Positions 6,412 to 13,062 of a stretch of 13,285 nucleotides of DNA are shown piece after piece. A program made the translations under genes and the position numbers. Each line of letters begins with the position of its first letter. Within the stretch, counting starts at the first letter, position 1. Below the pieces are notes generated by a model. The model saw nothing but the letters and a program-made list of their open reading frames with translations, did no database searches and was not told where the DNA came from. This DNA is from Bacteroidales bacterium (GTDB lineage: Bacteria; Bacteroidota; Bacteroidia; Bacteroidales; Dysgonomonadaceae): assembly GCA_012518155.1 (NCBI GenBank), contig JAAYTC010000087.1, forward strand, positions 1-13,285, in the 5' to 3' direction.

Positions 6412-6914
6412 CAACAACAAAAACCATTTTAACAACCCTTGTAATGGTGTTTCTGCTAACCGGCTGTAACACTTCGCGACAAAAGAGTGCATCGGCCGAG
6501 CCGGGTAACAAACAAGAAACAAACACAACAGAAGATAATATGACAGCAACAAAAACAATTCAATTAACGAGAGACCAATTCCTTGAGAAGGTGGCTAACT
6601 TTGAAAAAAGCCCGGAAGAGTGGGTTTACTTGGGCGACAGGCCCGCGATTATAGACTTTTATGCCGACTGGTGCGGCCCATGTAAAATGATCGCTCCTAT
6701 TTTGGAAGAACTGGCCGAGGAGTACGATGGTCAGATCTATATTTATAAGGTAGATACGGAAGCGGAACAGCAGCTGGCTGCCGAGTTTGGTATCCGGAGT
6801 ATTCCCTCGATCCTTTTCGTGCCGATGGGTGAAGCACCTCAAATGGCGCAAGGGGCTCTTCCGAAGGATGCTTTCAAGCAGGCCATCGACGAGGTCCTTT
6901 TGAAAAAATCATAA
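6408..6914 (+). CDS. Thioredoxin-fold lipoprotein
   Basis: A 168-residue thiol-disulfide oxidoreductase predicted to be lipid-anchored in the envelope. The N-terminus is a lipoprotein signal (hydrophobic ILTTLVMVFLLTGC, lipidated Cys20), followed by a Thr/Asn/Glu-rich linker (21-44). The thioredoxin domain follows, with active site WCGPC (C89, C92) and cis-proline in SIPS (P133). No acidic run follows Cys20, so there is no obvious surface-export signal and a periplasm-facing anchor is likely. An internal ATG at 6540 (residue 45) starts MTATKTIQLTRDQF, which resembles the start of cytosolic Bacteroidales thioredoxins; starting there would give a 124-residue soluble form. The first 21 nt of the gene and the 21 nt at this internal ATG are 19/21 identical. 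It is coupled to the DUF6132 gene upstream and lies 11 bp before the DUF302 gene. Confidence 0.92.
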   Translation: MTTTKTILTTLVMVFLLTGCNTSRQKSASAEPGNKQETNTTEDNMTATKTIQLTRDQFLEKVANFEKSPEEWVYLGDRPAIIDFYADWCGPCKMIAPILEELAEEYDGQIYIYKVDTEAEQQLAAEFGIRSIPSILFVPMGEAPQMAQGALPKDAFKQAIDEVLLKKS

Positions 6915-6925
6915 TCTCACGGAAG

Positions 6926-7321
6926 ATGGAACCGATGTTCTTTGAAAGCAAAAGCAAGTATGGTTTCGACGAAACGGTACAGATGCTCACGGACGTTGTC
7001 GCGGAAAGCGGTTGGAAGCTGATTCACCTGCACGACTTGCAGGAGACCATGCGGAAAAACGGGAAGCAAGTAGATCCCGTGAAAGTGATGGAGATATGCA
7101 ACCCGAACCTTGCATACCGTTTGTTGTCGGAAGATGAGCAGCGCATCTACTCGAACATGATGCCGTGCCGCGTTTCGGTGTACGTTAAAGGGGACGGTCT
7201 TACCTACGTGTCAAGGATAAATGCCGCGCAGATGGCCTCCCAAATTGGAGGCGTGCTGCACGAAGTGATGTCCACCGCTTTTACCGACGCGGAAAAATTT
7301 ATTGATAAAGTGAGCGTGTAG
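6926..7321 (+). CDS. DUF302-domain protein
   Basis: A 131-residue protein without signal peptide or membrane segment, so probably cytoplasmic. The region from FDETVQMLTDVVAESGWKLIHLHDL (14-38) through VMEICNPNLAYRLLSEDEQRIYSNMMPCRVSVYV (54-87) fits the DUF302 fold, including the conserved CNP (C58) and the M-PCR segment (C81). The biochemical role is unknown; DUF302 genes often occur near sulfur-handling or redox genes, which fits this cluster. It is the last gene before the terminator at 7360-7393. ATG 6935 (residue 4) is an alternative start better spaced from GGAAG at 6921-6925. Confidence 0.85.
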   Translation: MEPMFFESKSKYGFDETVQMLTDVVAESGWKLIHLHDLQETMRKNGKQVDPVKVMEICNPNLAYRLLSEDEQRIYSNMMPCRVSVYVKGDGLTYVSRINAAQMASQIGGVLHEVMSTAFTDAEKFIDKVSV

Positions 7322-7359
7322 AAATTCACTTTTATTGAACGGGTATTTGAACTAACTAG

Positions 7360-7393
7360 CGGATACGTTCCTTGAGAATGTATCCGTTTTTTT
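7360..7393 (+). terminator. Intrinsic terminator of the arsR-DUF302 cluster
   Basis: Arms CGGATACGTTC (7360-7370) and GAATGTATCCG (7376-7386) form an 11-bp stem with a single G-U pair around loop CTTGA, followed by seven T (7387-7393). This is a textbook Rho-independent terminator 38 bp after the DUF302 stop. Confidence 0.85.
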
Positions 7394-7402
7394 GTACCTT
7401 TG
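7372..7402 (+). promoter_or_regulatory. Promoter of the U32-family gene, nested in the terminator
   Basis: The -33 element TTG (7372-7374) and -7 element TACCTTTG (7395-7402) are separated by 20 bp, matching the Bacteroidota sigma-ABfr pattern. The -33 TTG is in the terminator loop and the spacer covers its 3' arm and T-tract. The predicted transcript starts near 7409, with a leader of about 15-20 nt before ATG 7426. Confidence 0.7.
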
Positions 7403-7425
7403 CGGCTGTAAATCATGGCATAATA

Positions 7426-8694
7426 ATGAATACTACACGAGATTATGAAATAATGGCCCCCGCCGGTTCCTATGAATCGCTCACGGCAGCCATCCAAGGG
7501 GGAGCCGACTCCATCTACTTCGGTATAGAGGGGTTGAACATGCGCGCGAAGTCGTCCAATAACTTCACGATAGACGACCTGCATGCCATCGCGAAGATCT
7601 GTCGGGAGAACAACATAAAGAGCTACCTCACCGTCAACACGATTATCTACGATCAGGACATGGAGCTGATGCGTAAGGTGGTGGATGCCGCGAAAGAAGC
7701 CAACCTCTCGGCTATCATCGCGGCGGACGTGGCGGTGTTGATGTATGCCCGGGGTATTGGGGTGGAGGTGCACCTCTCCACGCAACTCAATATCACCAAC
7801 ACGGAGTCGCTGAAGTTTTACGGGCAGTATGCCGATGTGGTGGTACTGGCACGCGAATTGAACCTGGATCAGGTGGCGGCCATCCACAAGGATATCGTGG
7901 AGCAACAGATCAAGGGGCCTTCAGGTGAGTTGATCCGCATCGAGATGTTCGCGCACGGAGCCCTCTGCATGGCGGTCTCGGGAAAGTGTTACCTCAGCCT
8001 GCACGAGAAGGATCTTTCGGCCAACCGCGGGGCTTGCAACCAGATCTGCCGGAGAGGATATATCGTGAAAGACAAGACCAGCGACATCGAGCTGGAGATT
8101 GACAACGAGTATATCATGTCGCCCAAGGATTTAAAGACCATCCATTTCATGAACAAGATGATGGATGCCGGGGTGCGGGTGTTCAAGATCGAAGGACGCG
8201 CCCGCGGCCCGGAATACGTGCGGGTGGTGACCTCGTGCTACAAGGAGGCGGTGGAGGCGTATTGTAATGGCGCCTATACCGAAGAGAAGATAACCGACTG
8301 GAACGAGCGGTTGTCCGCCGTGTTCAACCGGGGATTCTGGGACGGGTACTACTTGGGACAACGGCTGGGCGAATGGACGCACCGGTACGGTTCGGGTGCC
8401 ACCAAACGAAAGGTGTATATAGGCAAAGCGATCAAGCACTTCGGGAACATCGGCGTGTCAGAGTTCCTGATCGAGACTCAATCGGTGAAGCCGGGCGACG
8501 AGCTCTTGATCACCGGGCCGACCACCGGGGCAGTTTTCGTGACGGCCAACGATATCCGGGTAGAACGGGATGTCGTTCCGGAAGCCGTCAAGGGCGACTA
8601 TTTCTCCATCAAGACGGACGAGAAGATCCGTCCGAACGACCAGCTCTACAAGATGGTGGCCGCCAACCGCCGGGGGACGGCTCATGAGCGGTAG
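7426..8694 (+). CDS. U32 peptidase-family protein, TrhP-like tRNA hydroxylation enzyme
   Basis: A 422-residue cytoplasmic enzyme of the U32 family. The family signature is fully present at 173-191 (EMFAHGALCMAVSGKCYLS), and C181, C188, C204 and C208 (GACNQICRRGY) match the cysteines expected to hold an iron-sulfur cluster. The N-terminus (YEIMAPAGSYESLTAAIQGGADSIYFG) and STQLNITN are typical. Although named peptidases, characterised members are RNA or quinone hydroxylation enzymes: TrhP makes 5-hydroxyuridine at tRNA position 34 using prephenate, RlhA modifies 23S rRNA, UbiU/V act in ubiquinone synthesis. Length resembles B. subtilis YrrO (TrhP2), so tRNA modification is the best guess. The frame is open upstream to a TTG at 7372, but that lies in the terminator/promoter; ATG 7426 is the real start. 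Its end is 3 bp from the stop of the converging carbonic anhydrase gene. Confidence 0.9.
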   Translation: MNTTRDYEIMAPAGSYESLTAAIQGGADSIYFGIEGLNMRAKSSNNFTIDDLHAIAKICRENNIKSYLTVNTIIYDQDMELMRKVVDAAKEANLSAIIAADVAVLMYARGIGVEVHLSTQLNITNTESLKFYGQYADVVVLARELNLDQVAAIHKDIVEQQIKGPSGELIRIEMFAHGALCMAVSGKCYLSLHEKDLSANRGACNQICRRGYIVKDKTSDIELEIDNEYIMSPKDLKTIHFMNKMMDAGVRVFKIEGRARGPEYVRVVTSCYKEAVEAYCNGAYTEEKITDWNERLSAVFNRGFWDGYYLGQRLGEWTHRYGSGATKRKVYIGKAIKHFGNIGVSEFLIETQSVKPGDELLITGPTTGAVFVTANDIRVERDVVPEAVKGDYFSIKTDEKIRPNDQLYKMVAANRRGTAHER

Positions 8695-8697
8695 GTT

Positions 8698-9216
8698 TCA
8701 CTCCTCTTTAAACCAGCCGGCGTACATCAAGTAGTTGCTGGCAATCTTCTGATTCATCTCCTTGGACTGTTCGGGATCGACCTTCTTTACAAACTTGGCG
8801 GGGACACCGGCGTAGATACTGCCGGGTTCCACCCGCGTGCCGCTTAACACTACGGCTCCCGCGGCCACGATAGCTCCTTCGCCTACCACCGCGTGATCTA
8901 ACACGATGGCTCCCATCCCGATGAGGGCACCGTCTTTAATTTCCGCGCCGTGGATGACCGCGTTGTGTCCGATGGAGACGTCGTTGCCAATCACCGAGAC
9001 CGATTTTTCGTAAAGCGTGTGTATCACCGTGCCGTCTTGCACGTTTACCCGGTCGCCCAGCCGTATCGAGTTGACGTCGCCCCGAAGCACGGTGTTGAAC
9101 CAGATACTGCAATCGCTGCCAATGATCACATCGCCCACGACGGTGGCGTTCTCTGCAAGGAATGTATTTTTACCGATTTCGGGAGTGAACCCCCGTACCG
9201 ATTTTACCAATGCCAT
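8698..9216 (-). CDS. Gamma-class carbonic anhydrase family protein
   Basis: A 172-residue left-handed beta-helix protein with hexapeptide repeats throughout about 20-140 (for example IGSDCSIWFNTVLRGDV, IGNDVSIGHNAVIHGAEI, IGMGAIVLDHAVVGEGAIVAAGAVVL). The three zinc or iron histidines are visible as H66 (VIHTLY), H84 (IGHNAVIH) and H89. These are the ligands of gamma carbonic anhydrases (Cam, CaiE/PaaY/YrdA group), which act as trimers and interconvert CO2 and bicarbonate. Many YrdA-like members have weak or untested activity, so the catalytic role is inferred. It lies downstream of pepP on the same strand across a 104-bp gap without a recognisable -7 box, so co-transcription with pepP is possible. 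Confidence 0.93.
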   Translation of the reverse strand: MALVKSVRGFTPEIGKNTFLAENATVVGDVIIGSDCSIWFNTVLRGDVNSIRLGDRVNVQDGTVIHTLYEKSVSVIGNDVSIGHNAVIHGAEIKDGALIGMGAIVLDHAVVGEGAIVAAGAVVLSGTRVEPGSIYAGVPAKFVKKVDPEQSKEMNQKIASNYLMYAGWFKEE

Positions 9217-9232
9217 AGTCTTATTTTAAATA

Positions 9233-9266
9233 GAGTGCCCCGTTACGATAGCGCGTTGGAGCACTC
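9233..9266 (-). other. Hairpin between pepP and the carbonic anhydrase gene
   Basis: Minus-strand RNA can form a 9-bp stem from GAGTGCTCC and GGGGCACTC (one U-G pair) around a 16-nt loop that itself contains ACG/CGT. The G-U pair forms only in the minus-strand RNA, in line with the direction of transcription. It ends 16 nt before the carbonic anhydrase ATG and lacks a proper U-tract, so it may be a weak terminator for pepP, a processing site or a leader structure. Confidence 0.5.
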
Positions 9267-9320
9267 GTGTTGTTGTTATTTGATCAGAGTTTTATTGTTG
9301 TTCGTTCAGAGTTGCTCCCT

Positions 9321-11111
9321 TTAAATGGACTTGGTTTTTTCTTTTAACCAATCCTTTTCCTCCTTATTAAGATGCCCCTTTAATGTAGCATAAACCCATT
9401 CGTGATACTTATTGAGCCATTTGACTTCCTTCTTGGTAAGCAGCTTCTTTGAAATCGGACGGGTGTCGATGGGGCAGAGCGTGATGGTTTCGAAATTATA
9501 AAACTCGCCAAACTCATCGCTCTTTTCATGCGGCTGGGTAACGATCAGGTTCTCAATCCGGATGCCGTACTGGTTGGCACGGTAAACACCCGGTTCGTTT
9601 GATGTAACCATTCCCGGCTGAAGTTGAGTGGGGTTTTCCTCTAAGCGGATGTTTTGTGGTCCCTCGTGCACGTTCAGGAAGTGCCCGATGCCGTGCCCCG
9701 TGCCGTGCCAGTAGGTGAGCCCGTTGTCCCATAACGCTTTTCGTGCAAGGATATCTAACTGCGATCCCCTGGTGCCCTTGGGGTAGATAGCGGTAGCGAG
9801 CGCGATGTGCCCTTTTAATACCAACGTGTAGTCGCTCTTCATCTGTTTGGTTAATTTGCCCACGGCAACTGTTCGGGTAATATCGGTAGTACCATCCTTG
9901 TATTGAGCACCGGAGTCGATTAATAATAACCCTTTGGGTTCTACTTTAAGCGCGGTTTCCGGTATGGCACTGTAGTGGATAACCGCCCCGTTACGGCCGT
10001 ACCCGGCAATGGTTGAGAAGCTTTCACCGACGAACAACTCTTGTTGAGACCGGTACTCGTAGAGTTTTTCGGCCACGGTCACCTCGTTGACTTCCCCCGC
10101 GGGAACGGCTTTTTCCAGCCACATGTAAAATTTCACGAGTGCTACCCCGTCCTTGATCATCGCGTTGCGGAACCCCTTCAACTCGGTCTCGTTCTTCACG
10201 CTCTTCATCAGGTCGAGGGGCGACGGTACGTCGATGATCCGGCAGGTAGAGGGGATGGTATGCAGTAGCTTGTAGTTGATCTTGCTGCCGGTCACGCACA
10301 CCGCGCTGCCTTCGGGCAGGTTGGCCACGTATTCAAAAATATCGTTGTAACCGGTGATCTTGATCCCCTGCTCTTTGTACGAGTTGGCTATTTCGTCGGT
10401 CAGCTTATCGGGCTCGATAAACAACACTGTCTCCTTTTCCGATACATACGCGTAGGCGACAGCTACCGGGTTGTAGTCCACGTCGTTACCCCTCAGGTTG
10501 AACAGCCAGGCGATGGTGTCGAGCGTAACCACGATGACCCCGTCGGCCTGTAGTTTTTTCAGTTCCGTGTTCACCCGTTCGATCTTGCTTTTTACCGTTT
10601 CCCCGGTCACCTCCACAGGGAGCGTGAAAATTTTGTTCTTGGGTATTTCCGGCCGCTCTTTCCTGATCTCTTCGAAAGGGTCGAACGAGGTGTTTAAGGC
10701 AATTCCCGCGGCATCCAGCTTGCTTTTTAATGCGTTGCCTTCCGACGCGGCGTATACCAATCCGTCGATCCCCACCGTTCCGTCTCTTCCCACCTGCTCA
10801 ATGATCCAGTCGGTCATATCGGGCGTATCGGCTTGTCCCATCTTAAACAGGTCGAACCCCGTGTCGCTAAGTTCGTCCGCTGCCTGGAGGAAATAACGGG
10901 AGTCCGTCCAAACCCCTGCTTGTTGCTTGGTAACTACTGCCGTGCCTGCTGATCCGGTGAAGCCGCTGATCCATTTTCGGGATTCCCAAAACTTTGGAGG
11001 ATACTCGCTTAAATGAGCATCGGTACTGGGGATGATAAAGGCATCCAAATTTTTCGTCTCCATGAACTGCCTCATGGCCGCGAGCCTTTCGGGGATTTCG
11101 TTTGTTTTCAT
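9321..11111 (-). CDS. pepP: Xaa-Pro aminopeptidase (aminopeptidase P, M24B family)
   Basis: Removes N-terminal residues that precede proline, probably in the cytoplasm since no signal peptide is seen. The 596-residue length and three-part layout match the long, eukaryote-type aminopeptidase P rather than the shorter E. coli PepP: two creatinase-like N-terminal domains (about 5-150 and 155-305) and a C-terminal pita-bread metallopeptidase domain (about 310-535). The five metal ligands are present: D399 (LLIDSG), D410 (GTTDITRT), H473 (HGTGHGIGHFLNVHEGP), E506 (TSNEPGVY) and E520 (GIRIENL). The start ATG at 11111 has a purine-rich AAAGAGAA just upstream and a -7 box at 11167-11174. Carbonic anhydrase follows on the same strand; no functional link is evident. 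Confidence 0.95.
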   Translation of the reverse strand: MKTNEIPERLAAMRQFMETKNLDAFIIPSTDAHLSEYPPKFWESRKWISGFTGSAGTAVVTKQQAGVWTDSRYFLQAADELSDTGFDLFKMGQADTPDMTDWIIEQVGRDGTVGIDGLVYAASEGNALKSKLDAAGIALNTSFDPFEEIRKERPEIPKNKIFTLPVEVTGETVKSKIERVNTELKKLQADGVIVVTLDTIAWLFNLRGNDVDYNPVAVAYAYVSEKETVLFIEPDKLTDEIANSYKEQGIKITGYNDIFEYVANLPEGSAVCVTGSKINYKLLHTIPSTCRIIDVPSPLDLMKSVKNETELKGFRNAMIKDGVALVKFYMWLEKAVPAGEVNEVTVAEKLYEYRSQQELFVGESFSTIAGYGRNGAVIHYSAIPETALKVEPKGLLLIDSGAQYKDGTTDITRTVAVGKLTKQMKSDYTLVLKGHIALATAIYPKGTRGSQLDILARKALWDNGLTYWHGTGHGIGHFLNVHEGPQNIRLEENPTQLQPGMVTSNEPGVYRANQYGIRIENLIVTQPHEKSDEFGEFYNFETITLCPIDTRPISKKLLTKKEVKWLNKYHEWVYATLKGHLNKEEKDWLKEKTKSI

Positions 11112-11125
11112 AGGGTTCTCTTTGG

Positions 11126-11145
11126 GAAGTGCTCCATTGCACTCC
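11126..11145 (-). other. Leader hairpin of pepP
   Basis: On the minus strand GGAGTGC and GCACTTC pair (7 bp with one G-U) around AATGGA, 14 nt before the pepP start. The core GAGTGC/GCACT also forms the base of the hairpin before the carbonic anhydrase gene, at nearly the same distance from its ATG. Confidence 0.4.
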
Positions 11146-11166
11146 GTTTGTTTTTGTCTTAGAACA

Positions 11167-11174
11167 CAAATGTA
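11167..11174 (-). promoter_or_regulatory. -7 box for pepP
   Basis: On the minus strand this reads TACATTTG, an exact TAnnTTTG match, predicting a leader of about 50 nt. No TTG is found at the optimal upstream spacing. Confidence 0.5.
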
Positions 11175-11335
11175 ATAAATTGTCCCGTATTTCCTTCATT
11201 TATATGGATGTTATTTTTTGATTTATGCACGCTCCACATTATGCATCGAGCTGATAACCAGTCCACGTTTAACCTTTGATACGTTGGATGGTGAACGATT
11301 TGATAAAATGGCAGTGAAAGCGTGGATAAATCGCG

Positions 11336-11343
11336 TATATTTG
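11336..11343 (+). promoter_or_regulatory. -7 box for folB
   Basis: TATATTTG matches TAnnTTTG exactly, 21 bp before ATG 11365. GTG at 11314-11316, 19 bp upstream, could serve as a degenerate -33 TTG. The location excludes the longer open frame that begins at TTG 11218. Confidence 0.5.
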
Positions 11344-11364
11344 GAAATAATAGTTTTTAAGAAT

Positions 11365-11718
11365 ATGAATACAAAAATCAGGCTAAGTGAGATGCGGTTT
11401 CACGCCTTTCATGGGGTGCTACCGCACGAGAGAGAAGTTGGAACGGAATTTGTCGTAAATCTTTTGCTAGACGTGGATGTGTCCCAAGCCATTGAATCGG
11501 ATCGAGTGGAGGATACCGTCAACTATGCCCACCTGTACGAACTGGTGAAAGAGGAGATGAATATACCTTCCCACTTGATTGAGCACGTGGCGGGACGTAT
11601 CGGGAAAAGGGTAAAGCAACGCTATCCTCAGGTTTCAGCACTAGAGATACGTGTAGCAAAGATGCTTCCTCCCGTGAACGGGTTGATGGAAAAGGCTGAA
11701 ATTGTTTTGAACATGTGA
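11365..11718 (+). CDS. folB: Dihydroneopterin aldolase
   Basis: Folate biosynthesis enzyme that cleaves 7,8-dihydroneopterin to 6-hydroxymethyl-dihydropterin and glycolaldehyde. The 117 residues match the usual family length (about 118-125) and pattern: FHAFHGVLPHEREVGTEFVVNL (12-33) with catalytic E22, the DTVNYAHLYELVKEE segment (50-64), IEHVAGRI with pterin-binding E73, and RVAKMLPPVNG with catalytic K99. An in-frame extension upstream to TTG 11218 adds 49 residues with no family resemblance and spans the -7 box, so ATG 11365 is the start. It is followed after 74 bp by lptB, which has its own candidate promoter. Confidence 0.93.
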   Translation: MNTKIRLSEMRFHAFHGVLPHEREVGTEFVVNLLLDVDVSQAIESDRVEDTVNYAHLYELVKEEMNIPSHLIEHVAGRIGKRVKQRYPQVSALEIRVAKMLPPVNGLMEKAEIVLNM

Positions 11719-11768
11719 GTGCCTCTCAACTAATTACGAAAACCCATCGGTTTCAGAAGAAAATCGCG

Positions 11769-11776
11769 TAAATTTG
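11769..11776 (+). promoter_or_regulatory. -7 box for lptB-ruvX-def
   Basis: TAAATTTG is an exact TAnnTTTG match 16 bp before ATG 11793 and 76 bp before ATG 11853. No clear TTG at the usual spacing. The short distance to the first ATG leaves room for only a very short leader, unless the second ATG is used. Confidence 0.45.
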
Positions 11777-11792
11777 CATAAAATTTGAATGG

Positions 11793-12593
11793 ATGAGTCG
11801 AGCGATTGAAGACATAAGGGACGATGACGATGTGGGTACGGAAGGGAAGCTGATGCTACGCACCGAAAATCTGGTTAAACGATACGGGAAGCGTACAGTA
11901 GTAAACCATGTATCCATCAATGTAAAGCAAGGTGAAATAGTGGGATTACTCGGCCCGAACGGGGCGGGAAAGACCACTACCTTTTACATGACGGTGGGAT
12001 TGATTGTTCCGAACGAGGGGGAGATATTTATAGGTAACCGAAATATTACCCGGTACCCGGTTTACAAACGAGCCCAGAATGGCATCGGCTATTTGGCTCA
12101 GGAGGCTTCTATTTTTCGAAAAATGACGGTCGAAGATAATATCCGTTCGGTTTTGGAGTTTACCGATAAGTCGCCCGAAGAGCAAAAGGAGAAACTGGAA
12201 AGCCTTATAGATGAGTTTGGGCTAGAGAAAGTAAGAAAGAATAGAGGAGACCGTCTTTCGGGGGGAGAGCGTCGCCGTTCCGAAATTGCCCGTTGCTTGG
12301 CTATCGATCCAAAGTTTATTATGCTGGACGAACCGTTCGCGGGTATCGACCCCATCGCGGTACAGGATATCCAGTCGATTGTTGCACGGCTCAAGTACCG
12401 TAATATCGGTATTTTGATTACCGACCATAACGTGGACGAAACGCTGAGTATCACGGATCGCGCTTACCTCCTCTTCGAGGGTAAAGTGTTGTTTCAAGGG
12501 AGCGCGGAAGAACTGGCCGCTAATCCGATCGTGAGGGAGAATTACCTGGGGACAGATTTCGAGTTGCGAAAACGGGTTTTTGATACTCCTTAA
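11793..12593 (+). CDS. lptB: LPS export ABC transporter ATP-binding protein LptB
   Basis: The ATPase subunit of the LptB2FGC complex that extracts lipopolysaccharide from the inner membrane for transport to the outer leaflet. The ABC domain has Walker A GPNGAGKTT (54-62), Q-loop Q103 (GIGYLAQEASIFRKMTVEDNI), signature LSGGERRR (155-162), Walker B FIMLDEPFAGIDPIAV (175-190) with catalytic E180, and H-loop H212 (LITDHNV). The PVYKRAQNGIGYLAQEASIFR block and the C-terminal YLG..F..R segment are typical of LptB. The first 20 residues (MSRAIEDIRDDDDVGTEGKL) are an acidic extension not usual for the family; ATG at 11853 (MLRTENLVKRYG) is where LptB normally begins and may be the true start. ruvX begins 13 bp after the stop, so they are probably co-transcribed. 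Confidence 0.95.
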   Translation: MSRAIEDIRDDDDVGTEGKLMLRTENLVKRYGKRTVVNHVSINVKQGEIVGLLGPNGAGKTTTFYMTVGLIVPNEGEIFIGNRNITRYPVYKRAQNGIGYLAQEASIFRKMTVEDNIRSVLEFTDKSPEEQKEKLESLIDEFGLEKVRKNRGDRLSGGERRRSEIARCLAIDPKFIMLDEPFAGIDPIAVQDIQSIVARLKYRNIGILITDHNVDETLSITDRAYLLFEGKVLFQGSAEELAANPIVRENYLGTDFELRKRVFDTP

Positions 12594-12606
12594 TTTACTC
12601 AAGGGT

Positions 12607-13032
12607 GTGGCACGGCTTTTATCCATAGATTACGGGAAAAAACGTACGGGAATCGCGGTGAGCGACCCGCTTCAGCTTATCGCGAATGGATTGACCACGG
12701 TCGAAACCTCTCGGTTACTTGAATTCTTAGCAGATTACCTTCAAAGGGAGGAGGTTGCATGCATCATCGTTGGGTTGCCGAAGCAGATGAACAACCAACC
12801 TTCGGAGAACATGAAACGGATTGAACCCTTCGTGAATAGGCTGAAAAAACTTTACCCACGCATACCGGTAGAATATTACGATGAACGGTTCACCTCAAAA
12901 ATGGCGCATCAAACGATGATTGATGCCGGCCTCAAAAAGAAGGACCGGCAAAATAAAGAGTTAGTGGACGAGATTAGTGCCACCATCCTCCTGCAAGGAT
13001 ATATGGAGAATAGGAGAAGTGGACCGATGTGA
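12607..13032 (+). CDS. ruvX: Putative Holliday junction resolvase RuvX (YqgF)
   Basis: An RNase H-fold nuclease family; E. coli YqgF acts in 16S rRNA 5' processing and other members cleave Holliday junctions. With the GTG start the protein is 141 residues, the normal length, beginning MARLLSIDYGKKRTGIAVSDP, which holds the first catalytic Asp and the conserved GxKRTGIAVSD. Other family blocks are IIVGLPKQMNNQPSE with the VGLP motif, PVEYYDERFTSKMAH with the catalytic Glu in DERFTS, and the terminal VDEISATILLQGYM with the last catalytic Asp. An upstream TTG at 12580 would overlap lptB and add nine unrelated residues, so GTG 12607 is preferred. def follows after 30 bp; ruvX-def adjacency is common in Bacteroidales. 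Confidence 0.94.
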   Translation: MARLLSIDYGKKRTGIAVSDPLQLIANGLTTVETSRLLEFLADYLQREEVACIIVGLPKQMNNQPSENMKRIEPFVNRLKKLYPRIPVEYYDERFTSKMAHQTMIDAGLKKKDRQNKELVDEISATILLQGYMENRRSGPM

Positions 13033-13062
13033 ATGGTTTGAACTACTAATGAAATAGATAAA

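Noticed and set aside
5702..7321. Arsenic resistance (ars) operon
   Set aside because: No arsenate reductase, ArsB/Acr3 pump or arsenic metallochaperone, and the regulator lacks the ELCVCDL motif.
7204..7905. 233-codon minus-strand frame across the DUF302 end and U32 start
   Set aside because: It runs across a terminator and promoter of the other strand and antisense to two recognised genes; composition is that of a shadow.
11218..11364. N-terminal extension of folB from TTG 11218
   Set aside because: Adds 49 residues unlike the family and contains a perfect -7 box close to ATG 11365.
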